Assembly: GCF_022682495.2 (NCBI RefSeq)
Contig: NC_071391.1
Span: 79,821,161 to 79,885,160, forward strand
Direction of reading: 5' to 3'
DNA: 64,000 nt
From: Desmodus rotundus
Lineage: Eukaryota; Chordata; Mammalia; Chiroptera; Phyllostomidae
The stretch's first letter is position 1, and every line of letters begins with the position of its first letter. Shown here piece after piece: positions 49,188-60,010 of the stretch. The notes below the pieces were generated by a model that saw only the letters and a program-made list of their open reading frames with translations, did not search any database and was not told where the DNA came from. Both the position numbers and the translations under genes were made by a program.

Positions 49188-49883
49188 GACTGTGCCAGGG
49201 GTTAGCTGCAAAGCTCTTGCTACCCAAAACAGCTCTGAATGGCCCTGTTCCATGTGTCCCATCCCCCCTGGCTCAGGCCTGTGGGGGTGAAGACATCCTA
49301 TATACATTTTTCTAATATTTCCTGGACACCCCGAGTCCTGGACCCCATTACAAATCCCTTCTTGGGGCCCTCCTCTTGGCTGCACCCTGCTTCACCAGTT
49401 CGCTAATCTGCATGCGCGCAACCGGGCCTCAGGTGAGCGCGGGGCTGCTTATCCCACGTTGGCAGTCCAAGGGCGAAGGGGGGAGGGGCGCCAGGGGCCG
49501 CGGCTGCTGGCGAGAGTTCTCTAACTAGCCCTTGAGTACCTCTATTTTCTTTTTCTTTGGAGAAATTCCTCCTATTCAAGCCCCCCTGGTCCAAACAAGC
49601 ACCTGGCTGCTCACAGCTCAGCCTGGCCCTCTCCCAAAACTCCTGCAGCAGCCCCTGCGCCTGGGATGGGGCTTCTGCTGCCCTTGTCCCGTGCGGGTCC
49701 CGGGTCCCGGGGACCTTATTGTCCTTAAGCACTCTTCTTACCGCCAGATCTTTCAATGTCTTCTATCTGTGGTCTCTGATCTTCATATATGCTGGAATAC
49801 TGTTGGCTGTTCGCTCTGCTCCTCAGATCAGCTAGGTATTTCCCTGGCGTTGAGGGGAAGTGGACTCCGCTCCCACCTATGTT

Positions 49884-49895
49884 GCCGCCATCTCT
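49884..49895 (-). promoter_or_regulatory. YY1-like site at L1 5' end
   Basis: gccgccatctct on the + strand (AGAGATGGCGGC in sense) lies about 6-18 bases from the L1 start, the position at which YY1 fixes the start site in human L1. Function here is inferred from that analogy. Confidence 0.6.
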
Positions 49896-49915
49896 GAAGT
49901 CCAGTCAGAGGTTTT

Positions 49916-50256
49916 GAGGCTTTATTTCATCATACTGTAACCCTGGGTTGCACGGAGTGTCTCATTCCCCAGTTGTTCCTCCCAGTTTATCTGTATGCAA
50001 ATGTGGGATTGCTTGGTCCTTCAGCTGCTGCCTTGCTGAAAGTTCTCTCCCCAGTGCTGCCCATCTGTGCCCTTCCTATAGGTCTGGATGAATGTTTTTT
50101 CTTTAACTCGTTGGTTGTCAGACTTCCATACAGTTCGATTTTCTGGCAGTTCTGGTTGTTTTTCTGTTTTTAAACTTGTTGTTGTCCTTCTTTTGGTTGT
50201 GCGAGGAGGCACAGCGTGTCTACCTACATCTCCATCTTGGCCAGAAGTCACATCCT
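49916..50256 (-). mobile_element. HAL1, 5' portion, - strand
   Basis: The 5' UTR of the HAL1 split by the L1. In sense it begins near 'gacttctggccaagatggag' and matches 36475-36830. A YY1-like CCATCTTGG lies at 50232-50240. Joined to 40565-42117 it gives about 1.9 kb, the length of the 36.5 kb copy. Confidence 0.85.
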
Positions 50257-50385
50257 GGAACTTATTCATTTAAACATTGATAGTTTGTACTCTTTGACCA
50301 CTGTTTCTGAGTTTGGTGGTTTTTTTTCTTTCTATTCTGCATATAAGTGATATCATACAGTACTTGCTTTCTCTGCCTGAGAAAG
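50257..50385 (-). mobile_element. Old L1M 3' UTR, right part of split copy
   Basis: 'cttattcatttaaacattga', 'agtttgtactctttgacc' and 'gcatataagtgatatcat' continue the L1M 3' UTR interrupted at 40555. The order joins exactly once the HAL1 is removed. Confidence 0.75.
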
Positions 50386-50574
50386 ATTTTAAATAATATA
50401 GTGATTAATTTGTTAAATTTGTTAAATATATTATTTAGAAGCAAAAGCCAACTCTGAGTCCATGGTTTACCAGGTAGTTATGTAGAAAATGAAGAAAGAA
50501 AAATGATTCCTGCAAAAACACCAACTGGAACAATAGGAATAATATAGATTTAGGGAATCATAGATTCCATGAAG

Positions 50575-50745
50575 ATGTAGCAAAAAGAGGATAAAGTTTG
50601 GAATCAGAAAACCCAGATTAGGAATTTAATGTTTTTGAGTCTCAGTCATAAAATAAAATACACCTTCTAGGTTAAGATGGAAATCAAGGAAATGATATAT
50701 GTGAAGGCATTTCATAAATTTTAGAGGCATATCAATTGTTACTTC
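50575..50745 (+). repeat. MIR SINE remnant
   Basis: 'gtttggaatcagaaaaccca', 'tttgagtctcagtcataaaa' and 'tgtgaaggcatttcataaat' follow MIR order on the + strand, diverged. Confidence 0.45.
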
Positions 50746-50821
50746 TCATCATCACATTTTTCAATACTTATAATTAAACAGATTTTTATTAGATCAGGGT
50801 ACCAAGTTTTAGTCTCTAGAG

Positions 50822-51078
50822 CAGTGATTTTCAATTGGTCTGCTGCAAGAATTTTTAAAACATTCAAAATGTGGATAGTCAGGGACACTGACCTCTCTTC
50901 CCTTAGATTGTCAAATAAAAAATGACAACAGCCAACACAACAATAGCCATCCATTGTGAATGAATCAAAATTATACCTATTTTTTGTTAGATTGGCAAAA
51001 AATGTAATATATTTGTGCTGCAGAATTTTGGTAATTAATTTATGCGTGTCATGAGATGAAAAAGGTTAAAAATCACTG
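50822..51078. mobile_element. Non-autonomous hAT transposon with TIRs
   Basis: The element begins CAGTGATTTTCAA and ends TTAAAAATCACTG, imperfect terminal inverted repeats. The eight bases on each side, ctctagag (50814-50821) and ttctaggg (51079-51086), match at six positions, fitting the 8-bp duplication of hAT transposons. The 257-bp body has no transposase. Related short hAT elements are common in mammals; I cannot give the family name. Confidence 0.75.
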
Positions 51079-51086
51079 TTCTAGGG

Positions 51087-52734
51087 AAGAGCAAGCACAG
51101 GTTTTTGAAAGGTGGAAATAATTCTTCAATCTATCTGACTCATTAGGAATATCTGTGACAACAGATAATCTCTTATTTTCTGAGGTGTTTTGCACAGTTG
51201 AAATAATAAGGACTCTCATGGAATAATTTTGGGCAGGGTGGTTTCCCTAACTTCCCAATTATCACACAGTTTCATGAAGAAGGATCCTGTCTCTTAGGGA
51301 ATGGTGTATAGGGGCAGTCCATTTGATAAGGGAAATAAGGCACTGGCCACATGAAGCTGCCCAGGTCACAGGGCATGTAATGGAGGGTATCTGGAATGGC
51401 ACAGAGTTAGGGAGAGAGGAATCTGATGGAAATGAGAGTCTGTGACTGGATCACCTGTCCAGAAGTGTGACCAAAGTCAAGTCAGGGCTGGGATAAGAGT
51501 TGGCAGCAGGGGATGTTAGGCTTAGTTCTCATTTGGTAACAGCCTACGCAGCAGCTTGATAAGCAGTTCTGGCTTGGCTATGATGGTCTAGTGCCCAAGC
51601 TTCCTCCGGGTGCTGGTACCCCCATCTCTCTCTCAGTTCTGCCTTGCCTGGGGCAACTATTCTCTCTTGGGTTTTTTGGGGTTGGCTAACTGGCCTGTGG
51701 TGCACAGCTTTTTCCTGCTCTTCAGTTTGTGAGGATGAGTAGATTTCTGACACCAGTGTATGAATTATTCAACTAGTCCTTTCCTGCCTTTTACAGACAC
51801 TTTCCACACCCTTCCAGAGCTGCTTGTAATCCCAGAACAGGGCCCTAGTAAGGAGAGTCATATTCTAGAACACAAAGACATACAATAAGTAAACCAGTTT
51901 CATTTCTGCAAGATGCCACTAAATTCAGTTAAGCGAATATTCAATTTGGCTGGGGGGTGAGGGGGAGCATGAATTGGAAATAAATTAATTAAACCAGTTG
52001 CATTAAATTGACTGGTCATTTCAGCCCAAATGCTTGATCACTTTGCATTGGATAGACACAGCCTTAGAGAGCTTCTGAAACACAGTTCCCATAGCAACTA
52101 TAAAAAGAAGCAATGGCAATAAGAAACAGTGCATGTGAAATTTATTTTATCTTCTTTTGCTTGACTTCCTTTAGGCCTATCTCATATTCCCTTTAGCACT
52201 GGCCACCTGGGCTTGTTCTTTTTTTCTTTAGCAATTTCCCCCAGGAAAGAACTCCGTTTAAAATGCCCTTTCTTACCTTCCTCTGACTGACAGATTGAGA
52301 TTGTTATTTGCAATTGCAAACTTCAGTCCTTCGAACCTCTAATGAAATTCTGCCTTAAACTGGCCCTGTCCTCCCTTAAATTGCACTGCTTCCCTTTGCT
52401 GTAGGATTAAGGAATTTATTACAAAGGGGATTAAGATTTTAGCTCCAGAACCTGTTCTAGATGATTTCTCTCAGTTCAGGAGCACATCATTTTCCACACA
52501 GCAGCTCCTGTTGCTCTGAAAACATCAAAGGAAAATCCAGCCTCAAGGTATCTCATTTTAGGATTCCTCCTTTCTCAGCTTTTTATCACTAACAAGTAGG
52601 TGATTCAAAGAGCCCGGTGTTGGGGCAATTTACAGACCAATGTTTAATTCACTCTCCTATATTGATCGATATCTTGACTCAAATGTCCATCTTCTGAACC
52701 TTGGGAATTTCTTCATTAGAACTACACCGAGCTT
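51087..52734. other. Unassigned non-coding sequence
   Basis: No gene, RNA or named repeat seen in about 1.6 kb. Confidence 0.45.
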
Positions 52735-52815
52735 CCTTTTTAAAAAGATTTTATTTATTTTTAGAGAGAGGGGAAGAGAGGGAGAAAGAGAGGGAGAAAA
52801 GCACCAATGTGTTAA
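52735..52815 (-). mobile_element. VES SINE, 3' tail fragment
   Basis: In sense the fragment ends with 'ctctttctccctctcttccc' and an A-rich 'aaaaataaataaaatc' tail, and before that 'acacattggtgc', which fits the VES 3' end. The tRNA-like head is lost or diverged beyond about 52815. The GA-rich run on the + strand (52761-52800) is this tail. Confidence 0.68.
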
Positions 52816-53239
52816 TTCTGGTGGCCAGGTTGAAAGGGCTGCGGTTACCTGTGTCCTGTTCTTAAGGCAGACCACTGTATGCAAAAGAGGCAAGCCAAAC
52901 ACACAGCACTTTTAAGGCATCTGTTCAAATCACATTCACCTATATCCCATGGCCAAATCGAGTTATGTGGCCAAGCTCATGATCGATTGGCTAGGGAAAT
53001 CTACTTTACTCACAGAGGGAGGGAGAGGAGAGTGAATATTTGTTGGGCAAGAATGCAAACTATCAGAGCATTAAAAAATATATATTGCAAAACCTTTCCC
53101 ATATAAACATGCTTTATATACCCAAACGGGTGGTAAACTTCTGCTTAAAGGGCAGGACTGCATTTTGTTCATCATGTGACCTTTACAGCACCTATCCTGA
53201 TAACTGAAGGATAACTGGATTCAAATTGCAATTTATGTG
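52816..53239. other. Unassigned non-coding sequence
   Basis: No gene or named repeat seen. Confidence 0.45.
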
Positions 53240-54220
53240 TGGTTCTCACTACATATTTTTAATAGGCTGTCTGCTAAAGCACTTTTAGATTCACAGCAGA
53301 ATTGAGCAGAAGATGTAGAGATTTCACATATATCACCTACCCCATGCCTAAAGCCTCCTTCACTATCGATATCTCCCACCAGAGTACATTCGTCCCTATT
53401 GATGTACATACTTTGACACATTATAATTACCCAAAACCCATGGTTTATATTAGGGTTCATTCTTAGTGGTGTACATTCTATGGGTTTGGAAAAACTTAAA
53501 AACATAATAAGTTTATAATGACCATTATAGTGTCACACATGATATTTTCACTGCCCTAAAAATCTGTGCTCTACCTAGGCATCCATTCCTCTTCTCTAAC
53601 CTTTAGGAATCACTGATTTTTTTACTGTCTCCATAATTTTACTTTTTTCAGAACGTTTTATAGTTGGATCATATAGGTATCAGCCTTTTCAGAATGACTT
53701 TTTTCATTTAGTAATATGCTTTTAAATTTCCTTCATGTCTTTTTGTTATTTGATAGCTCATTTCCTTTAAGCACTGAATAATATTCCATTGTCTGGATGT
53801 GCCACAGTTTACTTATCTATTCACCTACTGCAGTACCTCTCAGTTACTTCCAACTTCTGGCAATCATGAATAAAGCTGCTATAAACACCAACGTGAAGAT
53901 TTTTGTGTGGAAATGATTTCAGGTCCTTTGGGTAAATACCAAACAGTGGGATGGCTGGGTCACATATGAGTATGTTTAAGAGTATGTTTAATTTTGTAGA
54001 AACTATCTTCCTAAGTGACTGTACCATTTTTCATTCCCACCAGCAATGAATAAGACTTTCTGTTGCTCTACATCCTTGCCACCATTTCATGTTGTCAGTG
54101 TTCTGGACTTTGGTCATTCTGACAGGTGTGTAGTTAGTTTCACCTTCTTACTTTAATTTGCACTTCTCAGATGACATATGATATACTATGTCTTTTGATA
54201 TGCTTATTTGCCACTCATTG
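53240..54220 (-). repeat. Ancient LINE-1 (L1M type), 3' part
   Basis: The + strand holds reverse L1 words: 'attttactgtctccataatt'-like UTR text, 'ctgaataatattccattgtc', 'tggcaatcatgaataaagct', 'tgggtaaataccaaacagtg', 'ggatggctgggtcacatatg'. It covers the ORF2 C-terminus and 3' UTR with heavy decay. Confidence 0.72.
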
Positions 54221-54779
54221 CTCAGAAATGGGTCTAAAGCTGTGAGAGTAGTTCCAAGAGCTGTTGTTAAAGTAGGCAGTCAGTGACTATTTCAAATTCC
54301 CAAGTATTTTAAGTACCTGTGTGGCTGCACTATGGTTAACCAAGATGGACAGGTGATGGGATCTTTATTTAAATGGTAAATTACTGGGTCCATTTGGAAA
54401 AAAGGAGCCCTGAAAGGCCCAACCTTGATAAAATAATTTTTCTTGGAAGTCATTTGAGTTTATTTAAGAGTAAAGCATTGGTTCTTTATTTTCATATTTG
54501 TAGAAATAATTGCAGGATATTTGGTGATAGCCTTCACATACTTTGGAAACAATAGCTGTTTTTCTTCTTTTTTTTCTGTCTACCTTGCAACTTAGACACC
54601 AAGTATCTTCTTGAGAGAATTCTTGAGTGGTTTAATGCAAGCTTCCAGTGTCTTTGATGGGCCCTGGCACACTCAGGGTGCTCTTGCAGCTGCATTGCTG
54701 ATCCTCATATAAACTCCTTTCCAAGATGACTTTTTTTCACACTGAGAAAGTAGTGGGGGTTACAGAGGAATTCACAGCT
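54221..54779. other. Unassigned non-coding sequence
   Basis: No gene or named repeat seen. Confidence 0.45.
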
Positions 54780-55225
54780 GAAAGGTATTATAAAAAGAGC
54801 CCAGGTTTGAGCCCTGGCTGGTAGCTTAGTTGGTTAGAGTGTCATCCTGATATGCTAAGGTTGTGGGTTTTATCACTTGTTGGACACATACAAGAAGCAA
54901 CATATGAATGCATAAATAAGTGGAACAGCAAATGGATGTTGATGTCTCCTCTCTCTCTCACCCCACCCCCTCCTTTCCTCTTTGTCTCTAAAATAAAATA
55001 GAAAGAGCATAGGTTTGAAAGTAAGGCAGACCTGAGTTTGAATCACATCTCTACCCTTTTCTGTCTCTGTAACCTTGGAGAAATTAACCACTCTGAGACT
55101 CACTTTTCCTTATTGGAAAAATTGGGATATTATCTTTAGTAATTGATATTACTATAGCATAATATTTATTGATTGTTTACAATTACTTGGAAAAGTAGTT
55201 AGAAGGATCAAATGAAATGGTGCAT
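54780..55225 (+). repeat. MIR SINE split by a VES insertion
   Basis: 55002-55225 reads in MIR order ('agagcataggtttgaaagt', 'ctgagtttgaatcacatctc', 'aaccttggagaaattaacca', 'ggatcaaatgaaatggtgca'). 54780-54810 holds the MIR head. The VES SINE at 54811-55001 sits between. Confidence 0.6.
54811..55001 (+). mobile_element. VES-type bat SINE
   Basis: Starts 'gccctggctggtagcttagt' with box-A-like 'tagcttagttggttagagtg' and box-B-like 'ggttgtgggttttatcac'. Body words 'catacaagaagcaacatatg' and 'aatgcataaataagtggaac' lead to a CT-rich tail and short A-rich end. Flanks are aaagagcccaggtttga (54794-54810) and aaagagcataggtttga (55002-55018), 15 of 17 identical. Confidence 0.87.
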
Positions 55226-55539
55226 GTTTTCAGGTACAACACCAGGCTAGTTCTCTTATTCCTGACTTTTTATGAGCTTCTATTTCCTATGCTGTGCTGC
55301 CCACTGTGCTGCCATTTCTCTCATGATCAGCTCATTTACACCTTTAGTTCTTTAAATTTATTGAAATTTAAACAAATGATTAACCAACCAATTAAAAATT
55401 CAGTTCACAGGTATTTATATGTTATGAGGGCAATTACTACCCTGGGGCCTGTGAATAAGTACTTACTTTTGCAATGGGTTAGGAAAATACACATATTTGG
55501 AATTTCTTACTCTAAAAAGATCAAGCCGGACTTCTCTTC

Positions 55540-55770
55540 AACTCAGTGGTTTTCAGTTGGGGACAATTTTGCTCTCCCCAGCAGAGAACTTGGGAATGTC
55601 CAGAGACATTACTTATTGCCATGACTGGGGTACTACTGGGGGTCTCCTGGAAAGAAGTCTGGGATTCATTGTAGAATATGTACATATTCTACAATGCCTT
55701 TCCCTCCCTGACAACAAAGCATACCTGTCCCTAAATATCACTGACACCACTATTGAGAAACCCTACAGTC
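55540..55770 (+). mobile_element. MER5A-type hAT remnant with palindrome
   Basis: 'gtggttttcagttggggaca', 'tgtccagagacattacttat', 'ctggggtactactgggggtc' and 'tattgagaaaccctacag' follow MER5A order. In the middle lies an exact 30-bp palindrome (55667-55696) not expected from the consensus as I know it. Confidence 0.7.
55667..55696. repeat. Perfect 30-bp palindrome
   Basis: cattgtagaatatgt followed without spacer by its exact complement acatattctacaatg. Confidence 0.95.
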
Positions 55771-55799
55771 CAACTGGGGAGAAGCAGATTCTTTAAATT

Positions 55800-57165
55800 A
55801 AGAATGGATTTTGCAAAATCTCACTCTTACTTAAGAATCATTCTGAATTTGAACTTAGGCAGGGATTTGTCTAATGGTGCTGAATGATTAATTCACATGA
55901 AGACCATCTTGGTAAAAATCCATGTAACTCTGGTTGATTAAATAAATTTAAGGAGTAGAGCTTTTCTCCTCTCACTGCTGGCAGATTAAAATAAATGACT
56001 CAGAATTCCTTGATAGAAATTATGATAATCTTATTTTGAACTGCCCTGGAACCTAGGATTACAAAGCACAAAAACATGCGTTGACAACCAAAACACAGGC
56101 CCTGAGCTTTCCTTTCTCACCGAAGCTTTTCATGTGTTTCAGTCCTCTGATGCTTAGGGAATGACCCAACCATTTCTTTGGAGCTGCGCTCTGAGGGCTG
56201 AGGTGTTCGCACAATTCTCTTATGTTGCATGTGGCAGGTGACAAAGATGAATCCAGGAATTGAAGTTTATCATCCAGAATTAAGCTTAATCTATCCCAAG
56301 TTGTTTTAACTAACAGGGCTTTGCTGAATTACATGAAGATCAGGGTCAGAAAGTAAAAGTCAAGGGGCAGCTAATCTGAAAACTAGAGGGAGCAATGTAG
56401 CTAGCTGTCTAGCATATCCATTTCCTTTGTTCACTGAGCTCACAGCTAGACTGCATTTTTTAGCTTCTCTTGCAGTAAGGTGTGACCATGAGTTTGGACA
56501 GTGGGACATGGAAGTAAACGATGCTTGCCATTTCAGGCTAGACCCATAAAAACTTTCCACATATCTGCCAACCATATTTGGATGCTTAGGGCAAACTTGA
56601 AAGCCATTATGTTAAAAATAGTAGAGGCCACTCCGTCCTTAAGTAATATAATAGCCAAGGTATGAGAAGCAATAACATATCCAGAGTCCTGGATGGAAGC
56701 TTTTTGGGAGGGGAGCAGAAAAGTTGACTAATAACCAGCTGGGAGAAGCCGATGTGAGACAGCAGTTGTGACTATCAAAGAAGGGATATATCTGACTTGT
56801 ACTAATCAGATGTCATTTGCTGGAAAACTTTTAGTTTTCTGCATCTTGCAAGTACTAGACAATGACTTTGGGTAGTCAAAGAGGGATTTTGTAAACTCAT
56901 CAGACTAAACAATAGTTATGTGTAAGTCTCTGTGGTAAAAAGCACAGTCCTCACTTGGACAGGTCTGTTTGAAGAGAGGGAGATAGAGGTAGACAATTTT
57001 ACTCTAGAAAACACCATTACTGTGTTCTTCATAGTTGTACCTTCCACTTATTCTGGCCAAATATTTTTTCTTCATTATGTTCCTTAGGGTAAAAAGAAAT
57101 TCTTTTTAACAAAGAAATAAGTATACTGAAGAAAAAAACCAAACAATTATTTCATATACTATCTA
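55800..57165. other. Unassigned non-coding sequence
   Basis: No gene, RNA or named repeat seen in about 1.4 kb. Confidence 0.45.
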
Positions 57166-57169
57166 CTAC

Positions 57170-57675
57170 AAGCACTTTCACAGCACTATTTAGAATAGCC
57201 AATATCTGGGAACAGCCAAGTGTTCGTCAGTAGATGAGTGGACAAAAGGCTGTGGTAATTTACTCAATGGAATAGTACACAATGGTAAAAAAGAAGGAAA
57301 TTTTACTTTTCATGACAGCATGGACGGACCTGGAGATTATTATGCGAAGTGAAATAAGCCAGTCAATGAAAGACAAATACCGTATGATCTAACTTATACA
57401 TGAACTCAAATGGACAAAATAAACTGATAAACAAAATAGAAACAGAGACATGGACACATGGAGCAGGCTGACAGCAGTCAGGGGACGGGGGGAGGGAAAG
57501 ACTGGATGAAAGATGGTAAAGGGATTAGCAAAGAAACACATATGCCATAAACACAGACAACAGTGTGATTGGTAATGGCCAGAGGGAAGAAGGGGTGAGG
57601 GCTGAGTGAAGGTGGGCAAAGAGGGGAAATGTGAACATTTGTAAGAGTGTCACAATAAAAATAAAGAAAAAGAAA
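57170..57675 (+). mobile_element. 5'-truncated LINE-1 3' end
   Basis: Starts in the ORF2 C-terminus ('ttcacagcactatttagaat', 'aatggaatagtacacaatgg', 'gcgaagtgaaataagccag') and runs through a G-rich 3' UTR to 'acaataaaaataaag'. The terminal 3' UTR differs from both other L1 lineages in the window. Confidence 0.82.
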
Positions 57676-57746
57676 GAGTCTCTTTTTCTCCCCACCTTAA
57701 ACCTGGCATTCCTGAGCAACACCAGTGCCCATAGAAATCACTTGGA

Positions 57747-57955
57747 GCGCTGGGGATACGGGAGGGGATAATGGGGCAGGGGAAGAGTTTTCAGGAACAT
57801 GTGTGGAGGACACATGGACAAAACCAAAGGGGGTAGGATCGAGGGGCGGAGGTGGGGATGGCTGGGGTCGGGGGGAGTGGTGGGAGAAAATGGAGACAGT
57901 TGTACTTGAACAACAATAAAAAATGTGAAAAAAAAAGTAATACTAAAGAAAAAAA
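57747..57955 (+). mobile_element. 5'-truncated LINE-1 3' UTR
   Basis: Only the last 200 bp of a 3' UTR ('ggacacatggacaaaaccaa', 'aaaatggagacagttgtact') and an A-rich tail. Flanked by agaaatcacttgga (57733-57746) and agaaatcccctgga (57956-57969), 12 of 14 identical. Same lineage as the 23-28 kb L1. Confidence 0.82.
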
Positions 57956-57969
57956 AGAAATCCCCTGGA

Positions 57970-58845
57970 AATGGCCTAGGAGCTTGTTTAATGTCACTGT
58001 CTAATCACTTTGCTAAATATCACAGCTTGCATTTTTAACTCAAGTTTCTCCTTGGCTCCTCTCCCCTCTCAGGTAGTAGCCCCTCAATGCATTTACAAGA
58101 AAGAACAAAACTTTCTCCATCTTGGTTTCCTCCCCCGCACTTTTATTTTCTTCTAGGGTTCTGCAAGAGACTTCAGGCAGGGGACACACACAAATGACCA
58201 GTCAGTGTTTCTGCTGAAATAAAGAATCTTGTCTTCTGTGACTACTCAGATTCCTTTTAATGCTGAGAATTAGAGTTTTATATGTTGTTATTTGACTTTC
58301 AAACTTTTGCAATGTTTTCAAGGCACTCAGCCACCTTGACCCTCTACCCCAGACCTTGTGAGCTACCCAAGGGCATTAACAGCATGGCTCAGTTTCCTCT
58401 AAATGTTTCCATAGCCTAATTTCTTTGTTCTTTCCTCTAACTTTAACTCTTACCCTGGACTTATACCATGCTCATGTTCTCCAACTTGCTGATATGTAAA
58501 GAATAGTGGTACATTTTAAACATATTTTAAGTAAATGACAAAAAGAAAAGCATAATACAGCTCATTCTTTGGGTCCTTAACATGAAGGAATATTGCCAAT
58601 AAGGGTGGCGAATGGCAAGTTATGTGGAGTAAAGGGCATGGGAGGCTTAATCTTCCCATTTTACCTCAGAATCCCAGAATTTGACCAGATTAAACACCTT
58701 TACTCTCTTTCTTCATCTCCCTCCCCTTTTGAAACTATGGCTTAATATGGTCAAATGCCTTATCTTTCTCATGTTCCTTTTGGTAAAATGATTCTTTTTA
58801 TTTAATAATGTTGAGTAATAATAGCAACACACAGAAGGGAAATAA
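57970..58845. other. Unassigned non-coding sequence
   Basis: No gene or named repeat seen. Confidence 0.45.
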
Positions 58846-58849
58846 ATGA

Positions 58850-59605
58850 AGGCTACCTCATACAGAAAAAATAGAAAAGTGGAACTACATAAAATTTTAT
58901 AAGCTTCTGCACAACATGGGAAAAAATCAACGGAATGAAAAGACAACCAACGGAATGGGACAAAATATTTGCAAACTATATATTATTTAGTATGAGGTTA
59001 ATACCCAAAATATATAAGGAACCTCTACACCTCAGTAGCAAAAATAAACAACCCAGTTAAAAATGAGCAAAGAACTAAAATAAACGTTTTTCCATAGGAG
59101 ACATACAAATGGCCAACAGGTATATGAAAAGATGTTCAGCATTATCATCATCAACATTATTAATCATCAGAAAAATGCAAATCAAAACTGCAATAAGATT
59201 ATCACCTCACACTTGTTAGTATGGCTATTATATAAAAAACAAAGATAAGTGCTAGTGAAGATATAAAGAAAAGCAAGCCCTTGTACACTGTTGGTGGGAA
59301 TATAAGTTGGTTCAGCCATTATTGAAAACAGTATGATTCCTCAAGAAATTAAAAACAGAACTAACGTATGATACAGCAATTTTACTTCTGGGTATATATC
59401 CAAAAGAACTGAAGTTACTATCTTGAAGAGATATCTGAATTACCATATTTATTGCAGCATTATTTACAACAGTGAAGACAGAAGCAACCTGACTGCCCAT
59501 CAGTAGACGAATGGATAAAGACAATGTGGTGTATACACACAATGATATACTATTCAGCCATAAAGAGAAGAAAACCTTGACATCTGTGACAACATAAATG
59601 GATGA
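58850..59605 (+). mobile_element. Old LINE-1 ORF2 C-terminal fragment
   Basis: 'gcttctgcacaacatgggaa', 'atatataaggaacctctaca', 'aacccagttaaaaatgagca', 'ttttacttctgggtatatat' and 'tattcagccataaagagaag' follow L1 ORF2 in order, ending abruptly at about 59605 before any 3' UTR. Frames are broken. Confidence 0.85.
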
Positions 59606-59699
59606 TCCTCTGTGGGGGAGCTGGAGATGGAGTGGAGAGAGGCATAGCTTGGGAGAGACATAGGAAAACTACCAATGGGTGATAAACCACCATTCTGTG

Positions 59700-60010
59700 A
59701 CCCCTTTATGTGACTTTCTGTGCTTTATTGCCACTTGAATCCCATTTTCCTCCACCCTGTCACCTACACAGTTCCATATACCTGGCAAGCTTGTGCTTAT
59801 TCTTTAAGATTATCTCAAGAATTATCTTCAAGAATCATTTTCTATGAGACTTCTCTTGACTCCCGGAGATCAGTTCTTTCTCCCTCCATGTGTCTGATGC
59901 TTTGTGTTTATATCTGCCATTGTATGTGTACCACACTGCATCATTTTGCCCCTAGTAGCTTAGAGGGCATGTTATAGACTCTCAATATATATCCACAAAT
60001 TAATAAAGTA
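59700..60010 (+). repeat. L2 LINE 3' region remnant
   Basis: 'ttcttcaagaatcattttc'-like run, 'atgagacttctcttgactcc', 'ttatatctgccattgtatgt' and 'gttatagactctcaatatat' follow the L2 3' end. Confidence 0.5.

Larger units (their letters stand above)
48310..49397 (-). mobile_element. Solo LTR inserted in L1 5' UTR
   Basis: On the - strand the segment starts TGGTGAAGCAGGG and ends GGCGGGCATT, flanked on both sides by the six bases gcgaac (reverse at 49398-49403 and 48304-48309). Removing it joins L1 5' UTR sequence smoothly. AATAAA (sense; 48374-48379 in reverse) is followed by 'tttccttttcaccagtctct', the R/U5-like signature shared with 6.6 and 18.3 kb. No gag, pol or env. It holds a 29-bp-period array (48669-48870) and a 15-bp-arm hairpin. 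The non-canonical CATT end leaves the border slightly uncertain. Confidence 0.72.
42132..49901 (-). mobile_element. Full-length LINE-1 nested in HAL1
   Basis: The element starts on the - strand at about 49901 ('gacttcagagatggcggcaa'), has a long GC-rich 5' UTR (interrupted by an LTR), intact ORF1, damaged ORF2, a G-rich 3' UTR and a T-run (poly(A) in sense) at 42131-42140. It is bounded by exact 14-bp duplications cagtcagaggtttt (42118-42131 and 49902-49915), and the HAL1 sequence joins perfectly across it. Retained CpG-rich stretches, the exact TSD and the intact ORF1 mark it as a young insertion. The 61.3 kb fragment is almost identical to its 3' end. Confidence 0.95.
47159..49901 (-). promoter_or_regulatory. 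L1 5' UTR with internal promoter region
   Basis: About 1.65 kb once the inserted LTR (48310-49397) and its duplicated site are removed. L1 5' UTRs carry an internal RNA polymerase II promoter. Visible parts from the start: a YY1-like ATGGCGGC core (49884-49895 in reverse), a CpG-dense stretch (about 49398-49520), the LTR, a GC-rich 27-32-bp-period array (47941-48055), and two polypyrimidine tracts (sense strand) at about 47570-47655 and 47376-47474. ORF1 starts 213 bases after the last tract. Promoter activity is inference. Confidence 0.75.

Noticed and set aside
55217..55624. 135-codon open frame on the + strand
   Set aside because: It overlaps the start of a MER5A copy and has no domain; chance.
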